Counted from the stretch's first letter, positions 47,701 to 59,119 are shown. The stretch: 64,000 bases of DNA from Thalassia testudinum (GCA_037157565.1 JAZHRO010000055.1:42005001-42069000), one strand, 5' to 3'. Numbers and translations: made by a program. Notes: a model not told the origin generated them from the sequence alone.

Positions 47701-50700
47701 GTACCTAAGCACTTGCATTGCAGCCTCCCAGTGCTGCTTAGTTGACTTATCCATAAATTGGCTAAACCTACCAATAGACAAAGATAAGTCTAAACGAGTG
47801 ATGGTGAGGTAATGGAGCTTACTCTCCAACTGCCTATAGGCTTTATTGTCAACTATCTCAAATCTCTCATCATATAAATGAACCTTGAGATCCATGGGAA
47901 TCTTTGCAACTTTTTCTGCTAACATGCTGGTCTCGTGAAGAAGATCAAGAGCATACTTCCTCTGAAAAAGTACCACTTCATCCCTGCCACGTGCAACTTC
48001 AATACCAAAGAAATACCTCAACTATCCTAAATCCTTCATGACAAACTTCTTTGATAAGTGCCTCTTGACTTCATCTATCCCATCTTTGTCATCCCCAGTG
48101 ATGATAAAATCATCCACATATACCAGGAGCACCACAATCCCCCAACTAGTCTTCCTAGTAAATAAGGAGTGATCTGAAGTTGATCGCCTCAAACCAATCT
48201 GGTGGAGCATCTCTGATAACTTCTGGAATCAGGCCTTTGGACTCTGCTTCAATCCATAGATTGCTTTCCTCAATCTACACACACTCCCCCTAAACTTCGA
48301 AACCTGGGAGTTGCTGCATGTAAACCTCCTCCTGAAGATCACTGTAGAGAAAGGCGTTCTTCACATCTATCTGGTATAATGGCCAGTCTCTGTGAGCAGC
48401 AACAAAAATGTATCTAGACAGTGACAAGCCACGCAACAAGGGAGAAAGTATCAAAGAAGTTCACCCCATATGTCTGAGTGAACCCCTTTGTTACTAGCTT
48501 GGCCTTATACCTCGAAATAGACCCGTCAGAGTTGTTTTTCAAGGAAAAGACCCATCGGGAGCCAACCAGTCGTGCACTAGTAGGAAGTGAGATGAGATCC
48601 CAAGTCTATCTACTCCGTAGTGCTGCCATCTCATCCTCCATGGCTTGACGCTACTTTGGATCGAGCATGGCTTGCTGGTAAGTAGAAGGAATATGTGACG
48701 CTGTGAGTGCTTGACAGAAGTTGCTAAACTGAGGAGTAAGACCATCAGTAGCTAAACTATCTGCGACCCAGTATCTGGACTCACAGGTGTGCAGTGCCCC
48801 TCCTAATGGCAATAGGGAGATCTGAATCATCTGGTACCTCTGACTGAGTCACTGCAGAAGGAGCCTCGCCAGTGTGGTGATCTGCACTGTTTAGGGAGTC
48901 AGGTCTAACCAAACTGTCACTGGCATCAGATACCCTCTCAACTACCTATGAACCATTAGCTGCTGGTGAGGGAGGAGGTCTCTGAAAAGTAGTGTGATGC
49001 CTGTGATAGGTATGTAATGGCCCGTGCAATCTCTTAAAGTCCTTCAGGGAGGAAGAGTTCATATGTCTATCAGCTGGAGGTCTAGATTGAAAAGTAGACA
49101 CCTGAGTCTCTGTACACGGAACAGGCAGGGGAAGAAAGGTAACTTCATCACAAGAGCTTCTCTGTCCAGTGACTAAGAAATATGATGCATCCTCATGGAA
49201 AGTCACATCGGCACTAACATAATGTTTGTTCTATAGAGAATCATAGCAATGGTACCCCTTCTGTGTCCCAGAGTATCCCAAAAATATGCACTTAATAGCA
49301 TGAGAAGCTATCATGACCAAGTGACGGCACATGGATGAATGCAACACATCCAAAAGTCCTGGGAGGCACATGAAATAACTCATCGTCTAGATGCAGATGA
49401 ACCGATATCTGCTTGCGAAGAATTGAGTTGGGCATCCTATTGATGAGATAAGTCGTTAGAACTGCATCACCCTAGTTTCTCTACGGCACATTGTGATGAA
49501 TCAATAGTGCACGGGCAACATCCAATAAGTGCCTGCGCTTTTGCTCTGCAACCCCATTCTGCTGTGAAATGTGAGGACAAGTGGTTTGGTGGACAATTCC
49601 ACGGGTCCTATAGAACTTTTTAAGTTTGGCAGTGTAGAACTCAAGAGCATTATCAGTCCGCACTATCTTCATTGTGGCTAAATACTGTGTGTTGATCTCC
49701 AGAATAAGAGTTTTTATGCATCCTCCAACCTCCGCCTTGCTTTTTAGCAAGAACACCTACGTGGCTCTAAAGAAATCATCTACGACAACCAGGTAGTACC
49801 GATGTCCCATCCGGTTTGGGACTCTACTCGGTCCCCATACATTCATATGAAGCAACTGAAATAATGTCGAGGATTCAGGAGAGGTGCTAGCTGGAAAAGA
49901 GGATCGATGGTGCTTACCCAATTGGCAAGCATTGCACTATATGGTAGTAGTTGGGGGAATATGTGGTATCACCCTTCTGAGGCGATCCAGAGACAAGTGG
50001 CCATGACGAACATGCCACTGTAGAACACTCCCGCTACCATATCGAGTAACTCCTGCAAATGATTCCTGTCCCAGACGGTAAACACAATTCTCCTCTGTAC
50101 CTCTGACAACAATCCTCCTGGTGAGCTTGTCCTGAACAACACATCCGACATCATCGAAGATTACTCTGCAGTTGAGATCCTTCGTGATTCTGCTCACGGA
50201 TAACAAACTAAGCGGGAATTCTGATACCTGCAATGCGTCAGACAACTGTAAAATGGGGGTCACAGACACCTCCCCCTTTCCCCTAACTAAGGTGTATCTG
50301 TCATCAACTACCTGTACCATCCTCCCTGGAGGAACAAACTGTAGCGACCGGAAGTAGATCTGATCACCACACAAATGTTGTGATGCACCAAAGTTGATCA
50401 GCCACCCTGCTCCTGGTGCACCAGATTCACATGTTTTGTCAATGATGTCAAGTAGACCACACCTAGAGAAACAAGAACACAGATCTAAATTCCTGCATCA
50501 AACATCAATCGGGGAATATACACCCTATAGTCCGCACACAATACCACAAGAGAATACACACCCTAAGAGTCATCTAATAACGGAAATACACACTTAAAAA
50601 ATGAGTCCATTGATCTCTTCACTTTTTCCAGCTATTTCTAATTGTTTATTGGAATTTTCACAATGAAAATCTATCAACTGAAATATATAATGTCACCTTT

Positions 50701-53700
50701 GTGTAACATTTAACTCTGACTGGTCGAAGATGGCGATCAAGAGCACCACAACCCCAACAGTGATTACGAGAGGCTATTATGTCGACGCTCCAACGAGTAA
50801 CAGCCTTTAGAGGCGGTGCCGGCTCCCTGCGGTGGCAGTTAACATGGACTACAACGGTGGAGAAGGGCTAGAGTCGCCTCAGGCGACTCAGCAACACTAA
50901 AAGGACCTCCTGTGGTAGAGCGCAGGAGAAAGAGACACCAGGTGGTGAGGATCAGCATTGCAGAGCCCCTACCGGTGACGCAGCGCTACCTCAGGTGAGG
51001 AACGATGCTGCTGTGGCAAGGATCAATGCCGCAACGCTAAGGATTGACCGCAGCAACCCCGCCCCAATCGATGCAGCAACACTAAAGAAGCCCCACCGCC
51101 CCCTCGCTCTGCCGATGACTGTGGTGGCGCTGAGAGGAGGTGGTGGTGCCGGTGGTACCTCCTAAGGGTGCTACTATCGTTAGGGTGGTTGGTTTTTGGA
51201 GGCCTTGAGGGTGAGATACCTAGAGCCCCGGTTTAGGATCGTTGCTCTAATACCAAGTTGGATGAAATGATTTGAATCATTATACAAAACCCTAGGCTCT
51301 CTTATATAGAGAGAGACCAAAGGATTGAAAATATAGAACTACCCCTCGAGAGCTAAACATCCATAAGCCCGGATAAGAAAAGCATAAAAAATAAGAAATA
51401 CTATATGCTAGCAATAAACCTTTGAAATTACATAGTTCCCATCGCGTTTCTAATATTTACATTATTTACTTAAACGTCATCACACAAGTTATGTTGATTG
51501 CACAATTGTCATTCTATTAGTTAATGCTGCTAATTTATCGCCAGTGGACCTAAATGAAAAGAAAATCTATTTTCCCCCAAAATTTCTCTTTCCTTTTCGC
51601 TTCCTTCTTCCACATCACCCTACTAATTCCTCTTTTTTCCTCCGCTTCCTCCACCCACCTCCTTTACTTGTTTTCGCCCATATGCACTATATATGCATGT
51701 GTATAGATATGTATATATCTATGTATAAGACCACGATCCTATCTTAAAAAGTTAATGGTTTGACAAGTCTTATATATATCCTCCTGTAGCAAGCATGGTT
51801 TCTATGCTAAAGGTTTTGTTGATGGATGCGGGCATTGTATTCCTTGATGTGCAATGCTTTATATTAATGAAACAAGAAGAATATTGACCTTGAGCAGCCT
51901 TCCTTTCACCTCAAAGAATCGAACCTACTTCCCCATCCTTTGGAAAAATCTATGACAATATTTTCTATAATTTATCTCAAAAAAATAAAATTTTGATTAA
52001 TTATATAATGAAGCAGATTACTCTCAGAAAATATAATGAAGCAGGTAACACAAGTAGTCTATTAGACAGCAATGATGAAAAATATCAAAAAATTGTCAGA
52101 TGAAAATCTTGACCTTCATCTGAGCTGGATCCGAAACCACCAAAAGCCGCTTTATAAATGTGTTCATTGCCAATACTGCATCTTCTCCAGCAGTTGCTGT
52201 AAGCTCCTACAAACAATTTGCAGAGTTTACATAAATGAAATAAAGCCAAGTACTTCCAAGTATCTGCAATGCAACATACCAGATAAATGTGGAATTTTGG
52301 CAGCAAATGCATCTAACATGCTAGAATGACAACACAAGCACTAAGCTGATGAACATGTCACCATGTTCGAATCTTTTTCTTTTCTTTTCTTTTTTTCTGA
52401 AAAGAGGAAGGATGGCTACTGGAGGTTTGGTACCCATCCACTATATTACTGAAAGTAGTAAAACATGCAGAGTTACAGATTTAGACCAAGTCTTAAAAGT
52501 CAACTATCTAGAGTCTGCTTATATTTAAAAATGCAGCATTCTGAGATGCCAATTATTTGGAGATGTATATGATTGTCTAATACTGTATTCACTGTATAGA
52601 AGAATTGTAGCTGGATGATATCACATTATATTTAGGGTAAAAGAAAGGATGTGGGTACAAAAATGCAAAAGTTGGTGCATTTTGAAACGTGCCGACGTGA
52701 CAGATTGATGCAAAATAATTCTGCACCGGTGTAAAATCATTCAGATTCATTTCACTGTCACAAAATCACCTGTATATTTCTTACACTTATGCAAAGTGAT
52801 TCTTCACCTATGAAAAATAATTTTTCATCTTTGGGTTTAGTGTTTAGTCTTTAGGTTCCCTAAACCTTAAATCCTAAACTTAAAGGTGAAAAATCACTTT
52901 TCAAGTAAAAAATCACTTTTTATAGGTAAAACCACTTTTTATAAACCTTAAACCCTAAAACCTAAATCCTAGACACTAAATCCTAAACCCTAAACTCAAA
53001 TCACTTTGCATTGGTGCAAAATCATCCAGGATCATTTTGCATTAGCCAGGCACTGGTGTTGCAAAATTTGTCACGTCAATGCGTTGCAAAACACTTCGCA
53101 TAATGCATTTTTGTACATTTTGGCTAAAAGAAATTGCTACCAAATAAGAACCATTAGTCACTTCCCGTGATTTAGTAACTTTTATAAGGAAAATTGAAGT
53201 TATGCTTTTCACTATAGTTCATTAAATGAACAAGAATATCCACACTGTATATGTGTGACAAGAAAGTTTACCTTTGAGCAATAATAGTTTGAAGAAACAA
53301 ATATATCAAAAAAGAAGTATGCCAACAAAGAAATCACAAGAGGAAAATAATGAACTAAAAGCCCTCGATTCATATGTTAAGAGCCCAATCAAGTAGACTC
53401 GCAATGGTCCTAAAAGTCTGCTCAGCAACCATTTAGGCAGGTGTAAGGGCAGACCGCTATAGGACCTGGCATATTATCTAGGTGATTTTTTTTTTGAAAA
53501 GAATTATCTAGGTTATTTAAAACTTAGAAGGTGCCAAGATAAACTTTGTTCCCTAAAGCAGCTTTGCATCCCAACTCTTGATAATTGCACATGGAACTTT
53601 CTTTTGACTGGTTTAACCCCTTTATGAGAACTTCAGTTTCATTTTAACTCATTGGCACCCATCAATTATTGTAGGATATGGCTGGCAAGGATTGATACTA

Positions 53701-54343
53701 GGACAGTAGTAGGTTTACTTCATTAGATGTTTGAACAGTAGCTTCCGTGCCCATCATATGTTTAGTTCTGTATGGAATCTGGTACCTAAATATAATCTAT
53801 TGAAAGATTTTCATTCCTTGACCATCTACGAGGCTTGTATTTAAAAGGATGTCTTGCCTAAAGTATAACTTAAAAAGCCCCTCAACCAGCACTATTATGA
53901 ATAATTGTTAATGGTTATTTGTCTAATCTAAATGGTTGGAGTAAAAAGCTATGAGACACCATCAATTTAGACAAGGTACTAGAAGATACTTCTATGACAA
54001 GTCAAATGCAAAAACTAGATCCTAAGAAACCTACAATCCATGCATCAAAATGACATACCAAAAAGCTGCTGTAAACACTGGCATTCATTTTTTTGGAAAA
54101 GGTGTAAACAATCACAAATTTTACCTTCAAATTTTGAGGTTCAAGTGATTTAAGATATTCCAGTAATTCATTTTGGCCACTTGCTGACCTCCTTGCAACT
54201 TGGTGTTTGAGTTCGTCAATTTCTGCTTCAAGAAACTCAATGTACTTAACAGCATCAATTTTCTCCGGACCGGAGACGTTACTCCATCTTATAACCTCGC
54301 CTGTCACTTTTTTCTGTGTACCAGGTACATAATCTGGCGTTTC
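44598..54343 (-). CDS. DUF760 plastid-family protein, C-terminal three exons
   Basis: Three - strand exons join in frame: 54343-54125, 52206-52114 and 44759-44598, encoding 157 residues and ending in TAA (44600-44598). Each joint is at AAG|GT donors and AG acceptors in phase 0. The translation shows EKIDAVKYIEFLEAEIDEL, then NELLEYLKSLEP, ELTATAGEDAVLAMNTFIKR, and ELAKLLYWLMVVGYGIRNIE followed by RFDMERVL. This order and spacing match the DUF760 domain found in cyanobacteria and plant plastid proteins, whose biochemical function is unknown. The whole plant protein is usually two to three times longer, so 5' exons with the transit peptide are missing; they would lie above 54343, where only transposons are seen, or beyond the window. 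No disabling change in the visible exons. Introns are 1918 bp and 7354 bp; the latter holds a whole copia element in the same orientation as the gene. Confidence 0.85.
44760..46049 (-). other. Left part of the large DUF760 intron, no gene
   Basis: Intronic. The frame 45815-45624 (-) and its + strand counterpart have no recognisable domain. No repeats delimited. Confidence 0.45.
46050..46890 (-). pseudogene. Old copia reverse transcriptase remnant in the intron
   Basis: The - strand translation contains VAKGYTLTYGIDYFEMSS (copia: VAKGYTQ.YGIDY.ETFSPV), a trace of the LDVKNAFLHGDL motif as LDDNIFLLEDL, then FVTKDVGPSNYFLCTRV and CVLD...ARMARCKPV (copia: F.IKDLG..KYFLGIEV and YVLDLL..T.M..CKPV). 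The YVDD motif itself is lost. Numerous stops. Older than and distinct from the adjacent complete copia. Confidence 0.65.
47000..47157 (-). repeat. 3' LTR of intronic copia
   Basis: On the - strand begins TGTTAGCATATAGC. Contains a TATA box, CTCTATATAAG, around 47055-47045. Confidence 0.9.
47180..50430 (-). pseudogene. Copia pol of the intronic element, broken
   Basis: - strand order. Protease end and pre-integrase, 50374-49937, with the protease trace CGDQIYFRS and WHVRHGHLSLDRL. Integrase, about 49800-49000, including MKIVRTDNALEF (second catalytic aspartate) and SQQNGVAEQKRRHLL with the third catalytic residue E kept. Reverse transcriptase, 48600-47680, with LLVYVDDFIITGDD (YVDD at 48120-48109) and MKDLG|MRYFFGIEVARGRDE split by a stop. 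RNase H, about 47645-47200 (DTDYAGCARDKKSTTGF, SEYNAMAQTAAEMV, HERTKHVDY). Stops and frameshifts between segments; not functional. Confidence 0.85.
50460..51243 (-). other. Leader of intronic copia without recognisable gag
   Basis: About 780 bp between primer site and protease, GC-rich around 50750-51180, with frames rich in alanine, proline and glycine but no gag or zinc-knuckle motif. Gag has either been deleted or replaced by unrelated sequence. Confidence 0.5.
51244..51255 (-). promoter_or_regulatory. Primer-binding site of intronic copia
   Basis: TGGTATTAGAGC, one base from the initiator-tRNA-Met complement; the same variant as in the short LTR element at 11120-12748. Confidence 0.8.
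51256..51413 (-). repeat. 5' LTR of intronic copia
   Basis: On the - strand begins TGCTAGCATATAGT and ends TTTCATCCAACT. TATA box CTCTATATAAG around 51311-51301, the presumed promoter of the element. Confidence 0.9.
51419..52113 (-). other. Right part of the large DUF760 intron
   Basis: No gene. AT-rich with a TATATGCATGTGTATAGATATG-like tract near 51690-51725. Contains the donor region of the intron at 52113. Confidence 0.5.
52114..52206 (-). CDS. DUF760 gene, second visible exon
   Basis: 31 codons, ELTATAGEDAVLAMNTF to VVSDPAQMK. Acceptor TTTGTAG, donor AAG|GTCAAG. Too short to stand out as an ORF by itself; recognised from the conserved sequence and splice sites. Confidence 0.85.
52631..53128. 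mobile_element. Fold-back MITE-like element in the small DUF760 intron
   Basis: Ends are inverted: TTTAGGGTAAAAG...GTACAAAAATGCA on the left against TTTAGCCAAAATGTACAAAAATGCA read inward from the right, and the inversion continues inward (GACGTGAC, TGCAAAATnATTC). The centre is made of TAAACCCTAAA-like repeats in both orientations, giving a long hairpin of about 500 bp. No coding frame. Target duplication not determined, so superfamily is open. Confidence 0.55.
53129..54124 (-). other. Remainder of the small DUF760 intron
   Basis: AT-rich intronic DNA with short homopolymer runs. No gene or repeat delimited. Confidence 0.5.
54125..54343 (-). CDS. DUF760 gene, first visible exon
   Basis: 73 codons, phase 0 at both ends. 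Acceptor ATTGAAG before GAAACGCC; donor AAG|GTAAAA at 54124. Encodes a charged helical segment (EFLEAEIDELKHQVARR, coiled-coil-like) and the start of the DUF760 core (NELLEYLKSLEPQNLK). Confidence 0.85.
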
Positions 54344-54395
54344 CTTCAATAAATAATAGAAAGTAAATATTTTGCATACATTCCTTCTTCAAAGT

Positions 54396-55366
54396 GTGTT
54401 GAAATAAAATAAAATGTAATCGGAAGTATAAACTGGCCAAAAATTATGCATGGAGCTAGAAAAACATCACCACAGGGAAAAACTTGGTAATAAGTGGAAA
54501 ATCCCTCTCACAAAGAAAGGGAAAAACCATGGAAAAAGATCCTGTGGGCAGATCTTCTACTGTTGCTTCTCTCAAGTACAAATCGTAATATGACCCCATA
54601 CATAGGCCTCCCTCACCCCTTGGCATTCCAAAAATAAGCAAGGGGCAACTGAACATATGACCCACCTAAGATACCTAATTGGATCACCATATGATTCATT
54701 AATCTGAACATGTATATCTTCCAACACCCCCTTCAAGTTGAGCATGTAATGCTTGAAGCATGTAAGGCTCAACTTGCAATAGAAAAAGTACCCATTTACA
54801 TTCCAAAATAAGCAAGGTGCAACAAAACATATGGCCCACACAATCTACCTAATCGGATCACCATCTAATTTATTAATCTCAACAACACGTATATCTTCCA
54901 ACACCCCCCTTCAAGCTAAGAAAGCCATTCTTGAAGCATGTAATGCCCAACTTGTGCATTCACAGGCATGTTACAAAATGACAACGCATCCTAACCACAA
55001 CCCACTATCTCAAAGACAACAAAATGCCTCACATGTTATCTTAGTGAGATTAACAACTAGATGTTCAAGTACTAAAGAATCTATGTAGTTGAGTCGAAAA
55101 CCATGGTTCTAAAACTTTGCATTGGTAGCTTATGGACATCATTCAAACTATAAACTGAAACTCGCTGTTCTTTGTGCTTCCGCATAAATCTCAAGCACCA
55201 TAGCTAATCTTTGACGGACAGAGACCCACATGACCCTGGAGCTTGAATGGGTTCAAACACCTAAAAGAACATGCTCACCAACAAAGTTATCCACCTTCCA
55301 ACTCAAGCCATACACCAAACGATAAAGGTGGAGACAAACATTACAACTAGCATCACTCCCATTTCA
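54396..55366 (-). mobile_element. Truncated LTR-retrotransposon 3' end with duplicated LTR start
   Basis: Read on the - strand: non-coding interior (55366-54903), then a purine tract CTTGAAGGGGGG and TGTTGGAAGATATACGTG at about 54902, then a second CTTGAAGGGGG plus TGTTGGAAGATATACATG at about 54730. The LTR ends ATTTCAACA at about 54396. The roughly 170 bp between the two starts repeat the first 170 bp of the LTR. The rest of the element is missing, cut at 55366 against hAT sequence. Frames of 69 and 89 codons here are chance frames in LTR sequence. Lies 53 bp upstream of the first visible DUF760 exon, so it is in an intron or marks lost 5' exons. Confidence 0.55.
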
Positions 55367-55922
55367 AATTCAACATGCAATAAATCAAGTCATTGAGTTT
55401 ATCTTGTTTCAATCTTATTCCTTCTTTTAGTATGGACCTACTCAATGAAAAGTTTAACATTAAATTATTTATATCCTAATGATTATATATTACTTAAAAT
55501 TTAAAATACAAATATGATCTTTTTACCTATTAAAAGCACTCCAATTTTACCCACATGTGGATGCATAAGTCAAACTTAAAATCCACATAGCAAACTTCTT
55601 CAACTCAGTGTTTCATCACCAAATACTCTCCACCAAATTACCAATCCATTGTAATGGAAAATGTGTTTTTAGTATAGAGAAGAAATTTACACAATTTATT
55701 AATATACATGATAGAATCATAGAAAAGAGTCAATGACTTTACTAGAACTCCTCTTCTTTCGAGTCCTAATGGCATTGAACCATCCAAATAGTCCTCTTTC
55801 ATAAACAAATGCATCTGTTTGGAGATCTACATTCAATTCTCATCTTTGTTAGGAATCAACCTCTACAATCATAAGTACAAGCCCATCTTTACTTCTGAAT
55901 CAATTGAAAATGTTGCTTCATA

Positions 55923-56135
55923 CTAGCACTGGAGATTCAGAAAATAGGCAACAACATGCAAGTGTGTGTGCAGTTGCCTATCCCATCTTGAGTCAATGAT
56001 GTCCCAAATTGTCTTGTACGTCTTTACATCATTACCCAAATTTTTATCAATACCTTCCTCGGTTCTATCTATTGGCTCATAGATAAATCCTATAGGTGGA
56101 TATTGTTCAGAGTCCATTCTTAAAACCATTACCAA
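55923..56135 (-). pseudogene. Outer hAT transposase, central-to-C-terminal segment
   Basis: A 70-codon open segment containing MDSEQYPPIGFIYEPIDRTE and WDIIDSRWDRQLHTHLHVVA, conserved in plant hAT transposases with DUF659. It continues the frame cut at 63306. Downstream (55900-55400) it matches the eroded 3' exons of the inner copy. Confidence 0.75.
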
Positions 56136-56167
56136 TGATTTGAGTGTCCTTATTACATAGGCTACAC

Positions 56168-56186
56168 CATCATTTTAAAAAACGTG
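56168..56186 (+). repeat. Left terminal inverted repeat of inner hAT
   Basis: CATCATTTTAAAAAACGTG, preceded by the duplication GGCTACAC. Confidence 0.85.
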
Positions 56187-56999
56187 CCTTGAGGCACCAG
56201 AGGCGCACACCTCGAGGGGAGGCAGTAAGAAAAGGCATTGAGGCGATGCCTTGGTCTGTCCCAGGGATGCGTGCGCCTTACCTGAGTAAGGCGCTGAGGC
56301 ACCACCTTAGTATATGAGGCCCTAAAAGTAATGTGACAAGCACATGACACCCATTTATGGTTTAAAAACCTATTGCATCACCTTTCGACTCCTATTGAAG
56401 AAAAACCCCTATTCTCATCTCCTTTTGGGCCAACTCTCGACCATCTTTGCAAGAATCATCACCAAAGTTACTTGCCGCAGCATCGCTGGAGGTCTGGCAA
56501 TGTTGTTGGAGGTCGAGCAACATCGCCCTAGCGCCTCTTCTAAGTATTATTTGGTTTGAACTTTGACACTTCAACTTCAATTTCCTATTTAGGTTCCTTC
56601 ATTTCACTAATTTAGGTCATTTAGGTAGTTTTTGATGGTGATTTATTTTAACTCTTACAAGTTAGAAATATTTTGTTGTCTTCATATATTAGTGACTCGA
56701 AGACTCATTGTTGTAATCTAAGAATAAGATACAATAAAGATTAGAAGCTTAGTATCCAAGTAAAAGAGCTACAATGGCATTTTTGCAACAACTTCGATAA
56801 AAAATGATTAATTTATTAAGAAGGAATTTTTTTTTGAAGGCAAAAAAGGGAGAATACCTTAAAGGTACTCACCCAATTGTATTTATAATGACAAAGATCA
56901 ATACAAGGGCATTACATCAAGGTAACATCACAAGGTAGCATCCCAAAAAACCAACTGGGAGGAGATGAAGGAGACAACATTCTTCACATAAGGAGTAAT

Positions 57000-59060
57000 T
57001 CCCTTAAAGACCTCCCCATTCCTCTTGAGGTAGATGCCTTAAAGGGCCGCCAAATACTTTGGCCCTCTCTTTCTTGGACTTGAAGGTGTTACATCTCGCC
57101 TGTGCCGCACTACGACGAAAGGACACCCAAAAAGCATCCGTCAAGGTTGGATCCACCAAACTGGGCCCCAAACCATGCCACACCCTTGAGGCAAAGGTGC
57201 AATGGAAGAAGAGGTGATCACTGCTCTCTTCCGTCTGCTCGCAGAGTGGGCAAGAGGTGTCATTCAAAGGCACCCATTGTGCTCTCCCTACTTTTGTAAG
57301 TACACTGTCACGTCTCAAGAGCCAAGCAAAGAACCAGAGTTTCAACAGACAATCCGCCAACCAGAGAAGTCTGTAGTCTCTCAAGAAATCAACGCCCATT
57401 AGGGGAGAGGTGGAAGTGAGCTTGCGGTAGGCTTTCTTTACAGAGAAAGCACCATCATCCTAGTCCAACATGTCTCTGCCATTTTCTGGTTCCAAGCCCT
57501 CCAAGGCTCACAATAACTCCTGTAAATCCCTACATCGCTGATCCTAGAGGGCCCCTTAGAAGGTCAAGAACTAGGCCCCCTCCTAGCAGCTCCTGACCGA
57601 TGCCCCTTTGTCAGTCGCTCTAAGCAATAATCGTGGGAACCTATTGCTAAAAGGGCCATCTCCTTGCCAGTTGTTCATCCAAAATCTGAAGCTATTGCCA
57701 TCCCTAAGCACAAGGTTGAACCAGTTGTAGATCTTCGGCGCCACCATGGCGGCATGGCCAACCCTTTCATGAAGGTTGAGGCCCCAACTGCAGAGGCTGT
57801 GAGCATCTCCCAAGAGATGAAGGCATCGTAGCATCCTCGCATGACGTCCTCGAAGAGACTCTGCTCACCTCCTACTAAAATGGAGACCCACTTAGCAAGG
57901 AGGCTCACGTTGGCACCATCCACACTCCTGACCCCGAGACTTCCCTCCTGAATGGGTCTGCATGAATCCTTCCAGGCAACAAATCTCACACCTTGGCCAA
58001 CATTGTCTAAGTTCGTGCCGAGGAAGTCGCGCATGATGCTAGTGAGCTTCTTGTCAACTTGTCGAGGGGTGCTAAAGACTAAAAGGAAATACATCATCAT
58101 AGAGGAGAGGGTTGCCTTGAGAAGCGTCAATCTACATTCCCTGGAGAGCAACCTGGATGCCCACCCTGCCAATCTCCCCTCCATCTGCTCCAACAGCGAA
58201 AGCCAATCCTGTAACCTGACCCTCCTATTGGTGAAGGGCAGACCAAGATATGGAAGAGGTAGCTCACCTATCTCCATACCAAGGGCAGTCCCACATGCTT
58301 GCTGCTCTCGCAGGGAAATGTTAAGGGGGATGAAGGTCGACTTTGTGTAGTTGATTTATAGGCCAGAGGCCTCCCTGAACATGTGCATCACTAGGCGAAT
58401 CATCCGCGCTTCTACGGCAACACCCTCCACAAGTAGCAACATGTCGTTAGCATATTGTAAGATCGAGACTTCACAACCACCTCTTGCCTGAAAACCTCTA
58501 AACAGTCGTCGTGCGTAAGACCTTACCACGGCCCTGGCCAACGCATCCACTACCAGGACAAAGAGCATGTGGGCTAGCAAGCATCCCTATCTAACCCCCC
58601 TACGCGTTGCACCCAGCCCCCTACTGGCTTGCCAATGACTAGCACGGAGGCCATGGTGATGCAACACTTCATCCAATCAATCCATCTGCTTGGGAAGCCC
58701 TTCTTAGCTAGCAATGACTAGAGGAAGGACCACTGCACCATGTTGAAGGCCTTGGTGAAGTCCACCTTTTAAATGAAGGCCTCGGTCTTCTGCCTCCTTA
58801 AGGAGGCCAAGGCCTCCGAGGCGACAACAAAGCCGTCTAGAATTCCCCTTCCCGGGACAAAAGCCGCATGCATATGAGAGATGAGGTCGGGGAGGAGCTC
58901 TTTCAGCATGTTCTCTAGAGCTTTAATAACAATGAGGTACGCAGCATTGAAGAGTGCAATTGGTTTAAAGTCTTCAATAGCCTCAGCCCCTTTATGCTTC
59001 GGGAGCAAGAAGAGGAAGGATCTGTTTAGCTTGTCAAAGCCAACATTTTGGGGGCACACT
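57000..59060 (-). pseudogene. LINE reverse transcriptase and zf-RVT, broken
   Basis: From 59059: SFLFLLPKHKGAEAIEDFKP and HAAFVPGRGILDGFVVASEA, then VDFTKAFNMVQW (first catalytic aspartate), then ILQYANDMLLLVEG at about 58460-58440, where the usual YADD reads YAND. A 200-codon open segment follows, 58277-57675 (LPLPYLGLPFTNRRVR, LAGWASRLLSRECRLTLLKA). The zf-RVT zinc-binding region, CPLCEQTEESSDHLFFHCTF, is at 57399-57004. Frame changes at about 58356, 58590 and 57600. The change at the catalytic motif alone would inactivate the enzyme. Confidence 0.85.
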
Positions 59061-59119
59061 GGGGAAGGGCAAACCCTCGATACACCCTCCTACCTCCTAC
59101 CCCTACACATGGAGGAATA

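Larger units (their letters stand above)
47000..51413 (-). mobile_element. Complete copia element in the DUF760 intron
   Basis: Two 158-bp LTRs (47000-47157 and 51256-51413), 5-bp duplication ATAAA (46995-46999 and 51414-51418), primer-binding site TGGTATTAGAGC directly adjoining the right LTR (51255-51244, - strand) and a purine-rich CTTGAGCGTGAG next to the left one. The LTRs differ at about 22 of 158 positions by my count, about 14 percent, so the insertion is old. Total 4414 bp, short for copia because no gag is recognisable between the primer site and protease. Same orientation as the host gene; the LTR boundaries read TG...CT rather than TG...CA. Confidence 0.92.

Noticed and set aside
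52830..53000. Interstitial telomere array
   Set aside because: The TAAACCC-like units are degenerate and present in both orientations within a fold-back element.
54456..54841. Small secreted-type proteins on the - strand
   Set aside because: They fall in LTR sequence and read through a duplicated LTR start.
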